A model generated the notes under the pieces. That model was not told the origin of the DNA. It saw only the letters and a list, made by a program, of their open reading frames with translations, and did no database searches. Source: Dipetalonema caudispina (lineage: Eukaryota > Nematoda > Chromadorea > Rhabditida > Onchocercidae). Taken from it: 64,000 nucleotides of DNA. Below, in pieces: positions 51,545 to 64,000 of this stretch; the first letter of the stretch is position 1; every line of letters starts with the position of its first letter. A program made the position numbers and the translations under genes. The stretch spans positions 84,606 through 148,605 of the forward strand of contig JABVXV010000144.1 of NCBI GenBank assembly GCA_013365325.1. The letters are read 5' to 3'.

Positions 51545-53778
51545 ATGGCGGAACCTTACAAGCCGGCTGCTCGAATTGTGAGTGATAAAATGGAAAAACG
51601 TTTCTCGAAGGAAGTATTGTATTGGCGGCGCATGGAGGTTAGCTAATTTGATTTTACGAATTTTTCATAGTCTTGTTGGAATTCTGCAGCTTTTACGGGA
51701 ATTGATCAATCACCGAATACAGAAGATGTTAGGTATTGACTTTAAAGAAATACAATTTCAGCGTTTGGCAGTTTTTCAAGAGCCAGGTAATATCTCCAGC
51801 ACATCTTTCTCTCCAACAGATGGCAATATGGTCGCCAGTACTTCTTCAGTCAAGGTTTATTTCCATCTTACACTACGTTTTTGAGCTTTTCGATGACGTT
51901 TTTATCCTAGAATTGAGTAGAAACGCTGATAAAACAAAATTCTTTTTAGCTAGCGGTTTATGATGCCACGATTTGTGAGCCCGTGGTAACGTACGGACGT
52001 TTCAAGCAAGCTGTTTATGGAGCAAAATTTCGTCGTGATGGCAAACTGTTGGGTATGTTTTTATTTTTTCCTTTAATGGCTAATTTGAACAACTTTTCAA
52101 CTGATCAATAATCTTAGAAAGTTGTTAGATAGAAGACTGATTGCTGTGGAATCTTTTTTGAGTAATCTGTCGTGAAAACTAAAAGTAATGATGTAAAGGA
52201 ACATTCGCATTATAAAAGATGTAGTTACGTAAACTCGCAATTGTTTTACTAAAAACGTAGCGGTGCGATGATATGTTTATATCTTAAAAGAATCACAACA
52301 TGTGCTATTCGCAAAAAGGGTTATAGTCGGGAATGACAAAAATGATTTAGGGAAGTTATGTGAAGAACTGATGGGATGTTAAATCTGATACTGAGAAGTG
52401 TTTCCTTGCATCTGTATTTCAAAATTGCTTGGGAGATAGTTGAAGAAACATTTTCATTATTTAGATAGAATTATAATAAAGCGGTGCTATTTTAATTAAT
52501 GGAAGCTTATTGTGTTTTAACTAATGGGAATTTCATTAAGTTCAACAGTTCAGTCATAGTTTGTCTCTCCATTTTTCAAGAGTTTGAAGTTTCAAAATAT
52601 TTGTACTTTGACGCAAATGACCGTTATTGCTTGTCACATTTTTCTTATAAGATATTTTTAGCCGTTGGTGATGAAGAAGGTAAAGTTCGTCTGTTTAACA
52701 TACGGAAACAGAGAGCCACTTCTGATGGGAGGAAAGCTCCATTGAGAATTTTTAAAGCTCACGAAAGCGCAGTCCATACGGTCCGTTGACAGTTTGATTT
52801 TATTACTTTTACAAACAAATCTTTTAACCTTTTTTTAAGGGAATGCATATTTTATTGAAATTTTATTCCTAGCACAAAAATTTTACGTTTTATATCCATA
52901 TACGCAACCTGCAACTAATTTAATATAATCATATAGTTCTATTCCACATGAGTATCGCTTTTTGATGTCCTCTCATCATGTTTCATTTATTTTTTAGGTA
53001 GTTTTTACAAGATCCGGAAGAACACTTATAACAATGGGCGATGAAGGTTGTATCAAATTATGGGATATTACCGAGACGAAATCTACTCCGTTAAAAGTTT
53101 TCGATGCTGTCCATACTGATCATATTCGATGCAGTGACGCCTCCATCCTTTCTGATCATCTATTCGTAAGCGGTAATAACTTCTGTTTTTGCTTCTTTTT
53201 TTTTCTCTCTCATTTACAACCCATAATTCTTGTTCATTAAATTGGTGAAGAAAGAGTCAAGTTCATTTTTCAATTTGCCGGTGGATTGGTAATTTTTCTA
53301 TCTAAAATTTATATTTATGTCTTAGAACGAAGTTCGGTTGCTTTGTATTGCAACTTACAAAAGTAGCAGGTAAAATTCATTGTAGATCCGTAACTTTTAT
53401 TTCTTAGGTTCATATGATCATACAGCGAAGGTTTGGAATTCTGAAACAAAAGGGAACGAAGCCGTGATGTCTGTGGATCATGGCTCACCAATTGAACAAA
53501 TTCTACTTCTTCCCGGTGATGCATTCGTTGTTACCGCTGGTGGGCAGTTTATTAAAATTTGGAATATTGCTTCTGGTGGTATTTTGCATCATACTCTTCA
53601 TCATCACCATAAAACGGTTGGCATACGTTATGTTTGAAATAAATTCAACTAGTTTTAGACTTTCTTTTCATAAATAAATAATTTTTGCTTTCTAAAAGAT
53701 TCCTTAGGTAATGGGATATTCCTGTTTTCAAATATTTTATGATAAATGTTTCATTCTCTGTCATGATACTTCACATTA

Positions 53779-53816
<38 letters not shown>

Positions 53817-55915
53817 TCCAGGTAACTTCACTTTGCCTTGCATCGAAAGGCACTCGTCTTCTTTCGGGTGGTCTGGATAAAAGAGTGAATGTGTTTAGCC
53901 TCGACAGTGGGGATTATAAGTTAATTCATTCGTTCAGTTTACCTGCTCAGGTAGTCTTATAATTCTACGAAGTACTTTGTAAAAACGTTGGGAATCAGTT
54001 ATCTTCAATCCTAAATAACTGCTTTTATCAGTTTTGACGCTTTTCAAATTTCTTTAATTGAATATTATTAATAAAGCAAATGTTTAATTTGGTACTTTGT
54101 GTTGCTACCCTTTCTCATTAAAATCTTTGTATTTGATTTTGTCATTTATTTCAGGTACTCACATTGTCGATTTCATCAAATGACAAGTTTATTGCTGTTG
54201 GTATGGGTAATTTATTGCAAATTTCCATGCGAAACGAACCAGGGAACTTGGAAGAATCTTTGGAAGCTGCGCAAGCTGAAAATGCAGGACTTGAATACCA
54301 TAAAAAGTATTTTTTACAGAATTTTAGAATTTCCACATTTTTCAAACTTAAATATGTTGAAAATATATAAGCATGTGCTATACCAATCAATTGGAAATGT
54401 TTTATTTCTAGCAATGTCAACAACGTTAACTTGCATTTCACCTGCAAAATCATAGTTCTATTATTACTACGGTATCTCATTTCAGAATGCGTTCAAATGC
54501 ACCTGTCGTATATCAGCTAGTTCGAGGAGGAACTGTAGAAAAAGCCGAGTTCTCTGCTGCTCGTATTCCACAGGTTTTTCTGTCCTCTACAGCTTTGTTT
54601 AGTCATACAATCTTCACAGTCACGAGGAAGAAAAACTATTTTTCTCATGTACTTGGTTGTCCGTTTATTTATATATGTAAGATGCGCTAATCTATGTTTA
54701 ATTTTAGGCCAAACTGAATAAAGTTGATTTGTTATTACGACGATTTAAGCACTGGAAAGCGGTCGATGTTCTTTTTCGCGAGAAACACTATAAATCACGT
54801 CCTGACATTATTGTTGGAGCATTGATGCAGGTCACTTTTTACTCTTTTGCCACTTCTCATTTTTGTTTTATCAAATTTTCCTTGCATACAGCCAGGTACT
54901 TCCAAATACTAGTTGTATAAGAGTAGGCTGTTTTTTCATCAATCGTTGAGGTTCCAGGGTCATGCCTGATTAATTTTAGGCTTATTAAGGTGCTAAAAAT
55001 AATTGTAATCTGAAAATCAGGACTTCCTTGTATTTCCTTTTTTTCAGATTTACAAACGCGGAGCATTAACGGTGGCACTGTCTGGACGTAAGTCAGATAC
55101 CATCTACCCAATACTTGTCTTTTTGATGCAGAATTTTTTTCGGCCGGAATATCTGCATATATTACTGAAGACAATAACCATTATGTGTGGTTAGCTCTTT
55201 TTTATTTCATGAAAGCTCTCCAGACTGCTGAGATTAATTATTATCGCATTATGGATGCTTTTGTTCTGTTTATTTCTCTTTCAAAAACAGATAAAATACC
55301 TATCGAGAAGAAGGCAAGTGCTTGACCAAGGGGGAAAACAGGGAGACTTTACTCGAAAGAGAGATAAGTCGGGTGTTGTACGGGATCAAATGGATGGATT
55401 TCTATATGCTAGATCACTATCTTGGCTTGAATAAATTTGAAAATAAATGTGATCATACATGCGAAGTTACTTCAGTGGAGTATTTATTGTCATGTGATTT
55501 ACATACTCTTTTCAGACATTTATGGGAATGAGAATATTGAACGAAGAATTGCCAAAATGTTCTCTAAACTTCATCGCGCAGTTCAGCGAGAAATTGAAGT
55601 TCGCAATAAATTATCTGAGGTAAATAGTTTGAGCTTTCTGTTCGATGTTCAACATTGGAATCTACTTTTGATTTTTACTTTTGATAGATGAAGCAGTTAT
55701 GTGTAAACATTACTGATGCAACGGATATATATTTGTTTTAGTTACGTGGAATGTTAGATATGCTGATTCAAGTCTCAGAAATGAATAGTGGGAAATTGGC
55801 CAATAATCAGGAAGATATTGGAGTTTTTGGTGAGGTCGTCGTAACTCCCATCCCTTTTATAATGGATATCAATGGACGAAGCAAAGATAACGGTCTTTCT
55901 AGTAGTATTGCTTAA
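51545..55915 (+). CDS. utp-15: U3 snoRNP-associated WD40 protein UTP15
   Basis: A nucleolar component of the t-UTP/UTP-A complex of the small-subunit processome, needed for 18S rRNA production. Thirteen exons: 51545-51637, 51762-51854, 51950-52052, 52662-52780, 52998-53172, 53408-53616, 53822-53950, 54155-54306, 54486-54573, 54708-54830, 55048-55189, 55516-55619, 55742-55915, about 567 residues with all phases closing. N-terminal YKPAARI and VLYW match the family start. WD40 repeats cover about residues 35-330 (KLWDI, GSYDHTAKVWN, LLSGGLDKRVNVF). The UTP15 C-terminal helical domain follows (LLRRFKHWKAVDVLF, IVGALMQIYKRGALTVAL). The last 40 residues are divergent. An AATAAA lies at 55967-55972. 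It directly follows DDX10. Confidence 0.95.
53782..53814 (+). repeat. Poly(A) tract of 33 bases inside a UTP15 intron
   Basis: An uninterrupted A-run ends 7 bases before the exon that starts at 53822, occupying the place where a pyrimidine tract is normally found. Only CTTCCAG separates it from the exon. Confidence 0.9.
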
Positions 55916-56224
55916 AATTACCTTTGGAGATTTTTCTTCTCTCTAAGTCTTCAGCTTTTATTTTTAAATAAAAGTAAAGTAAAATAATATAGCATTTTTC
56001 TCTTTTTGGTAAATTAGTGCCTTTTTTGCTGTTTTCCTATCGCATTTGGTGTTAATACATATCTGGGAAAATATGACATGTCAGTTGTTGTTTGGTTATG
56101 GACTAGTTTCCATTTGCTTATCTCTTTCATATGAGAACAATCTTTGATTGGAATAGTCTTATTTTTAAATCTTTAAGGCTTTTTTCTTTTGTTTTTTGAT
56201 TTTAATCAACAACTGATTTTCGAT
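55916..56224. other. 3' flanks of convergent UTP15 and Ly6 genes
   Basis: A 309-bp spacer with the UTP15 polyadenylation signal AATAAA at 55967. Nothing else was seen. Confidence 0.6.
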
Positions 56225-57437
56225 TTACTCAAAATAGACACTTAATATTTTTGAAAGAAAGGAAGCAATAATAAAAGGAAGGAAAGCTAAAGTGATGTTT
56301 TGAAATACTTTCCCAGTGTTATTACAGTAATCAGTTTGACAAATACATTCGGCACCTGTACCTCCTTTCCAGAGAACGTTGGTTTCGCAGTAGTCCAGTA
56401 ATGGTTCACTTGTTTGTTGGCACATTTTTTGCACTCTTAAAAATCCTGAAATAATTTTTTAATCGTTTTTATGCTTAATATTAATAAATGTTGTTGATTT
56501 ATGTATTGCTGCAAAACTCACTAAAAAATATGCGTGAATACTTCTAATAATTAGGAATTCACAGTGAAGCAAGAAGTGTTACGGTCACAATTTCTTAAAC
56601 TGTATGATATGAAAAATATGGCACTCATCTTGAAAGGTATAATAATATCTCTTGGGGACATATGGAGATAATTTTATGAACTTTTAAAACTAATAAAAAC
56701 TTTTGACTACAAGTCTACTTCTTTCCACTGAGAGAGAAGTAGAAGAATTCCTCTCAAAATGACTTTGGAGTTAAGTATTTTAATGGGAAGTTAAATCTAA
56801 GCAGTTTTAGTGTGTCTGTTAAAGTTTCGTTCGAATTTAAAAGTTTCGTTTAGGTGCTTCAGATCAGATTTCTAGTACTTACCGTGGATGAGAGCAGAAC
56901 GTTTAATACATGCGGTACCAACACATGTTGCACCGAAGCAGTTAACCTCTCCAATACTATCACACATGTAGCATACCAATGAGTATCCTGAATCTTATTA
57001 TTTATTCCGATTTTTTTAGTGAATCTTTGCCATATTTCTGATTTTCTGGACTCAATTTTCTTTTTTAAAATATCATTTTCTCGTAATGAGGCATCACATT
57101 TGGAATTTAATTTTGTTGGGAATATTTCCCTCAAAAAACTTTTTTCTTTTTTGAATCTTATATTTTAATTAACAAAATTGAAGTATTCAAAATGATGAAA
57201 GTATGAAATATGACAAAATTTTGATTGCTTAAAGAAATAGAAATACTGATATAATGATAACAATGATAATATTACTGTAATACATGGTAAATCTCTATAT
57301 TGTAATGCTATTTCTGCCGCTACCAATATATATATATATATATATAAATCGTGATTTAAATGATATAAAATTGTTGTATAACCTTGTGGGATGATAGCAT
57401 AAAGGGTGTTGAAAAAGAGTAGGGTCACTGTAAACAT
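56225..57437 (-). CDS. Ly6/uPAR-domain protein, probably GPI-anchored
   Basis: A small extracellular protein. Three exons in coding order: 57437-57383, 56987-56883, 56445-56225, 126 residues, both introns phase 1. The signal peptide is MFTVTLLFFNTLYAIIPQG. The mature part starts with the Ly6 signature LVCYMC, has ten visible cysteines in the usual pattern, and ends the domain with the CICQTDYCNN motif. A hydrophobic C-terminus (ITLAFLPFIIASFLSKILSV) fits a GPI-attachment signal, the usual anchor for nematode Ly6 proteins such as the ODR-2 group. In this family the three-finger fold acts as a cell-surface ligand or receptor modulator, and the specific partner is unknown. An alternative start further upstream cannot be excluded. 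Confidence 0.85.
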
Positions 57438-60400
57438 ATGAAGAGGTAAGTTAAAATGGTGAACTGTTGACAAAATTAAAGCTTATGAATAAGTATTTAC
57501 TTTTATATAAAATTATAAGAAACTAGTTCAATTGATACAATCGAAAGTCAAATAATGGAAACATGTTTTTATGACTCCATCCAAAATTCATTTCAAATTT
57601 TAAATGATACTTGACTGATTATGAATTGATTTGGCAGAATAATTTATCAATTATCATTCATTACTATAGTTTACATTGATATTTCAATTATTATTATCAA
57701 AATTCACAATTACAGCATATTATTAATATTGATTTATAAAAGAAATTTATAGTACAAAAGTTTGCAAAGATAATTAGTATTAGATTTATGCAGATTTACA
57801 CGAATCACGTAAATCATCTTTTTCTTTTTTTTTTTACCCGGATTTCATATATTGAGGGTTTTACACGTATCACAGTAATACGTTTGCAACGATCATCGAT
57901 ACTTTTATAAATACCATTTTATTGCTTAAATGCTAAAAGAGAATTCTGTTGAAAATGCGACATTTGACATGTATTTCTTCCAATCAAAATGTTACAATTG
58001 ATTAATAAATTGATAATAAGAAGAAATGATCCACTAATCTAGTGGTAATAATTTATGCAAAGTTTGAAAAATAGCAATGAGTTGGATTAAAGGAGGAGAA
58101 GATGAAGAAATTAATTGAGTTACCGTATCCAACGAATATTCCTGGCGATTAAGAACAATAAGCTATGGAAAAGTGGAATAATGTCACTCTAATATTTCAT
58201 CCACTTCATTTGATTGAATGAATGAATGCTTCAAATCATTATCATACTTATTTCTTCTCTTTATACTGATAAATAGCAATGATATGATAAGATATTTACT
58301 CTATTATATGATAATGATACGTAAGTAAAATTGTTAATAAGTAATATTAAAATTAAAAGAGTTAATTGTTCGAGGCAAATCATTTATCCATTTCATTTCA
58401 AAATTTAATTTTTTATTATTATTTCTTTTATTCACGACATTTTACACAATAAATTCATGCAATAAGTAGCATTAAAATTAAAAGAGTTAATTATTCAAGA
58501 CAAATCATTTATCCATTTCATTTCAAAATTTAATTTTGTATTATTATTTCTTTTATTCATGACATTTTACACAATAAATTCATGCAATAAGTAGCATTAA
58601 AATTAAAAGAGTTAATTATTCAAGACAAATCATTTATCCATTTCATTTCAAAATTTAATTTTTTATTATTATTTCTTTTATTCACGAAATTTTACACAAT
58701 AAATTCATGCTACTTTATTATTTAAAAAAAAAAAAAAAAAAAACGTATTTAATAGTGATTGAGGTGACTTGAACAATGATTGAAATGACCTGAAAGAGGA
58801 ATGTTACGTGATAAGATGAGACGTATCAGCAGGCGGAAAATGAATGTTGTTACTTTAAATAAGAAATAAATGATAGTATGAGAGGTAAAGGAAATGGAAG
58901 AAGTGTGGAATTGCGTTATATTACGAAAACTATAAGCTGTTTCCCTTAAAAGAGGTAAGTGACGTTGAGGTGACAACGTATATTGCTCTTCTCACATCTT
59001 TCAAAGGTATCGGCCGCTTTCTATTTTACAACATAGTCATACTGTAATGAGTACTGCATAAACAACATCATATCTTCTGGTTATTTCATATTTAATACTA
59101 ATATAGTTCACTTTTACATATACATATTTGGTTGGCTAAAACGAAGGATCATCCTTATGCAAAATAAATTACTTTTTTTGCATTATTCTGAATTTGACAA
59201 TAATTGATGATATTTGATATATGGTAAATTATTAAAAGATAAAAATAACACAAGAAGAAATTTTATAATTTGGAATAGATCGTATTTAGCTTCTTCAATT
59301 GATTTGATAATTAAAAGAAATGATATGAGCAAGAATTTCAGGAAAGATTAATGCCATACATGAAATTGTTAAAATAATCAAATACTTTTGCAGAGTTCGT
59401 TTTATTTTATTGAAGTCATATGATCATAAATTTGTCGGAATGATTTAAAACTAAGAAGGAAAGGATTAAGAAAAGGTTAGGATGACATGAAAAAGAGAGG
59501 GAAAGGGGTCAACTGAAAAAAAAAAAAAAGAAAAACAAAATCTTTCAGAAATAGGAAGAGTATCGATGAGAAGAAGTATCATCGATACTGGAATGACATA
59601 ACCACGCCCTTAGATCATCATTTAGCTAACAGAATTATTTCGAAAATATCTCTTATAAAGATTGGTTCCGTACCCATTTCTATGATGCCATCGAATTCTC
59701 AATGGTGAGAGCTTCATTTTTAATAATTTAAATTGTTTTTTTTAAATTTATTTTATTTAAAAATAAATTTTTTCACACAGCTATCAATTTGTATTGTATT
59801 GGATAGAGGTGTAGAAAATAGTGAGATGAGAAATATGGAAGTGCATTCTAATTTATTCTATCAAATTATTTATATTAATTTAAGTATTAATATTTTATTT
59901 CATCAGCTCCTAGTATCAATTCGGTGATGCAGAAGTAAATTTTGAGTTATTCTATCAATAAGTAATACTAATTCAAGTATTAATATTTTCTTTCATTACT
60001 AATGTCAATTCATACAAATTTTAAGTTATCTTACAAATTGGTATGAATAATTTTAAGTGTTAAATTTATTCCGACTATACAATAATGATGTAGAAATTAA
60101 TTGATAGAATAGCCTGAAATCTAGCTTATTTTACCAAATTACTAATATTAATTTAAATATCAATATTTTCTCCTTTCAATTAACAATGCAAACTTATACA
60201 AAAGTTGCAGAAGTAAATTCTAATTTAATCTAGCAATTAATAATATTAATTTAAGTAATATTTTTCTTCATTGATTGTCGATGTCATATCAATTTACTTT
60301 TACAACATTTTCTGTGCTGAATTTGTATTAATAATTGATAGGAGATTTGATATCAATTCATACCAGCTAAGATAAAATATTTTGAAGGGGAACTAGAAAT

Positions 60401-60672
60401 GAACAAAATGGAAGAATAAGAAATGGAATAGAATGTGAAGTATCATTACAGAATTCAAGCATAAGAAAAAGAAATCAATCAAATCGAAAGGTTTAATAGT
60501 TGTTGAAGTTGAAGAAAATTCAAGAATAAATATAAAGAAATATTTTCATCTCTGTGAAATAAATAATCCATCTATGATACTTACTAAAAATAGAATGAGT
60601 TGAAGAAATTTTGGCAATATTTGAAATTAAGTTTTATTTATTGCTTATAAATTAAGTTTAAATGATTTTTAG
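57438..60672. other. AT-rich region with tandem repeats, upstream of bHLH gene
   Basis: About 3.2 kb. It contains a (TA)n run (about 57328-57346), the exact 3 x 125-bp array, and loosely repetitive AT sequence at about 59870-60290 in which AATATTAATTTAAGT-like words recur. The missing 5' exon of the bHLH gene may lie here or further left. I could not identify it. Confidence 0.5.
58336..58710. repeat. Three tandem 125-bp repeats
   Basis: Copies start at 58336, 58461 and 58586, each exactly 125 bp, with only scattered substitutions between copies (for example TTGTTCGAGG in copy 1 against TTATTCAAGA in copies 2 and 3). Each unit ends with ACAATAAATTCATGC in copies 1-3. No open frame runs through it. 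Confidence 0.92.
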
Positions 60673-62799
60673 GAACGAAGACGAAATGAAGAGATGAATT
60701 TTGCATATGCTCGATTGCAACGTTGTGTACCACACATACCGCATGATCAAAAATTAGCAAAGATTAAAACTTTACGACTTGCCGTACTTTACATTAAACA
60801 TTTAGAAGCAGTAATAGATGGATCTGTTCGAGTATGTTAAATTTTTCTAACCGATCGTATATATTCATTTGATACAAAAATTTATTGTCAAATATTTGAT
60901 AATGATGGTAAAAAAATTATATTTCAAATATAATTTCCCATCTTAATTATACAACGAAATTACACAGAAGTTGGGAATTTTCTTTTTTTTTTTTTTTACT
61001 TATTTATTCAGTAATTATTGAATATTAATGAACCAATTAGTAGGATTTAGTGAAAAAAGATGATAAAGAAGAGAAAAAATACCAAACGAAAAAGTATGGA
61101 TAAAGATTAAAAAAGAATGATGGTGAAAAAAAAAAATTTTTTACTATGTCATTTCATCATTGGATCATTATACTTGTCAATCATCTATGGATTAAATTAT
61201 CTGTCATTGTTGTTATTCTTAAGTATTCCAATTTAGGTACGCTCTTCATCATCACAGGAATTACGACCACTTGAAGTGGAAGATTTTGCATCAATTGCTA
61301 TGGCTGAAATACAAGCGAGAAATAATTACAAAGGTTACTTCATTCCGGAATCTTTCTCTCTCTCTCTCTCTCTCCCTCTGTCTCTCTGTCTCTGTCTCTC
61401 TTTTTCCCTTTCCCACTCTCTAATCTTATCCATCCATTTATTTCTTTTGACATATTTGTTATTATATCCAATGAATAATGAATGACTGAAATATATTTGT
61501 TTGGAATTTTATTCAATTTTTTTTTTTCATATTCTTCTCGTTACAATATTTTTTTAATTTCCTTTTTTTTTTTTTAAATACCTCATTTACCATCATTTTC
61601 TAGCTTTCCGTCAAAAATGTAGCAAAAAAAAAAAATCAAAATTGAATTGAAATTTTGTCATATCACATGTCAACTTCAAGTTATATCAGTAGTTATCATT
61701 AAATTATCAGGCTACGAAGTATTACATTTTCCGACAAACTAATACGAAATGATAGCAATCATTTACAATGATCTTAAAATTGTTCATTGAAATATTTACC
61801 TGAGATGGAAATAAAAAGGTGTCACAAATATGTATATGTCTGTTAATTAATTAGCCACGAGACAGATTAAAATTTTGCTACTAATAATACTGTCCTAAAT
61901 TTGTCATATGGTATGACGACAATCATACATTAATAAACCATAACAACTGTTATCTTAGGATACTTCATTAAATGATCCATCTTCGAATGCATCCTCATGC
62001 GTAACTAATTAACTATCCTAAATATCCCCTTTTATCATACCGCTAAATTCCTATGAGCTATAGGTTAATCCTTTTGAGGTCAATTCTTGGGAAATATTGA
62101 AAGAAAAAGGATAAATTTTCTTTAAGAAGCCATAAAGGCAATTAATATATAAAGATCTTCCTCAGATTTCTATTTAATTTCAAAAAAGAAATAACTCGAA
62201 ATGATAATTTACTTCATGGATACAATAGCTGTTTCAAACTTTCTGGAGTTATTCAATTATTTTAAAAATATTGAGAAGAAAAGGTAAAAAAGAAATTCAT
62301 AGGAATAAGAAGGCTTAAAAGCAGGTAAATACATTAATCATTAGGCTTCTACTTTTACTAAAAATGAAATAATCCCAAATTGATAATTCATTTCAATGTA
62401 TCATTCATCATTTAATGATAGCAATGATAGTAACTAATAATGATGATTTTCATTAATATGATGGAGAAAATTTTAGATTTAGCAGAGAAGGAATTGCAAC
62501 GTGGTATTCGAACGGAAGATATTTGTCGACAAAGTGTACCAGAACGTTATGCATTGCAAGAAACATCACCACAAAATCATTTCACATCAATAGTACGATC
62601 TTATTCAACTTCACCAACAATAGTTCATAATAATAATCGAACATCACCAACAATAATTCATAATAATTCAACATCACCTACAACAATTAATAATAATAAT
62701 GTAACACCTCCGATACTAATTCATAATAATTCATCACAGATTTCATCCTATTCTAGACAATCTATCTCTGATAACTTGTATTATTTTCCTCAATCCTAA
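60673..62799 (+). CDS. bHLH transcription factor, 3' part
   Basis: A class A (Twist/HAND/PTF1-like) bHLH DNA-binding protein. Exons seen: 60673-60831, 61237-61333, 62477-62799, 192 residues, open at the 5' end. Exon 1 begins inside the basic region (ERRRNEEMNFAYARLQ) and continues through helix 1, a loop (PHIPHDQKLAKI) and helix 2 (KTLRLAVLYIKHLEAVI). The first residues of the basic region and the start codon must be in an upstream exon that I could not locate. The last exon has a low-complexity tail of about four imperfect TSPTIxHNNN units followed by a Ser-rich end. The second intron is long (61334-62476) and starts near a CT microsatellite. The exact bHLH subfamily is uncertain. Confidence 0.8.
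61353..61412. repeat. (CT)n-rich microsatellite in bHLH intron 2
   Basis: TCTCTC runs with occasional CCC and TGTC interruptions, beginning about 20 bases after the exon end at 61333. Confidence 0.85.

Positions 62800-64000
<1,201 letters not shown>

Overview
This window is AT-rich eukaryotic chromosomal DNA. Genes are split into many small exons with short GT..AG introns, acceptors are mostly TTTCAG or TTTTAG, and several start codons sit just downstream of an unpaired acceptor, which suggests spliced-leader trans-splicing. Gene content points to a parasitic nematode of the filarial group (Onchocercidae): an alphaproteobacterial-type ferrochelatase carrying nematode introns, nematode-style Ly6 and cysteine-rich membrane proteins, and typical metazoan housekeeping genes. 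The species cannot be fixed from this sequence. Exon borders were read by hand from splice signals, frame and family similarity. Nearly all exon phases close, but no transcript evidence was available.

Layout, left to right: 3' end of ribosomal protein S17 (+); CABLES-type cyclin-box protein (-, 2501-6044); SR-type splicing factor (-, 7063-9116); LysM-domain protein (+, 10024-~11150); ribosomal protein L4 (-, 12007-14082); small charged protein of unknown function (+, 14948-15934); UBXN1-type UBA/UBX adaptor (+, 17674-19585); DEK chromatin protein (-, 20780-24219); MESH1 (p)ppGpp/NADPH phosphohydrolase (+, 24685-26281); unrecognised coiled-coil protein (-, 27859-31630); ferrochelatase of bacterial ancestry (+, 33412-36769); Shisa-like cysteine-rich membrane protein (-, 39467-40871); ATP synthase coupling factor 6 (+, 44710-45524); DDX10/Dbp4 DEAD-box helicase (+, 46112-51259); UTP15 WD40 protein (+, 51545-55915); Ly6/uPAR GPI-anchored protein (-, 56225-57437); 3' part of a bHLH transcription factor (+, 60673-62799). 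The window ends inside an (ATT)n microsatellite.

Ribosome production is a recurring theme: RPS17, RPL4, DDX10 and UTP15. DDX10 and UTP15 are only 285 bp apart on the same strand, and both act in early small-subunit rRNA processing, so they are a good candidate operon. Coupling factor 6 lies just upstream of them. Several pairs are divergent (SR/LysM, RPL4/unknown, DEK/MESH1, unknown/ferrochelatase). The most notable element is the ferrochelatase. Its core is bacterial in type, both expected catalytic residues are present, it has eight introns including one apparent GC-AG intron, and it carries an added arginine-containing N-terminal exon. The left two thirds is gene-dense. The right third (about 36.8-44.7 kb and 57.4-60.7 kb) is gene-poor and repeat-rich.
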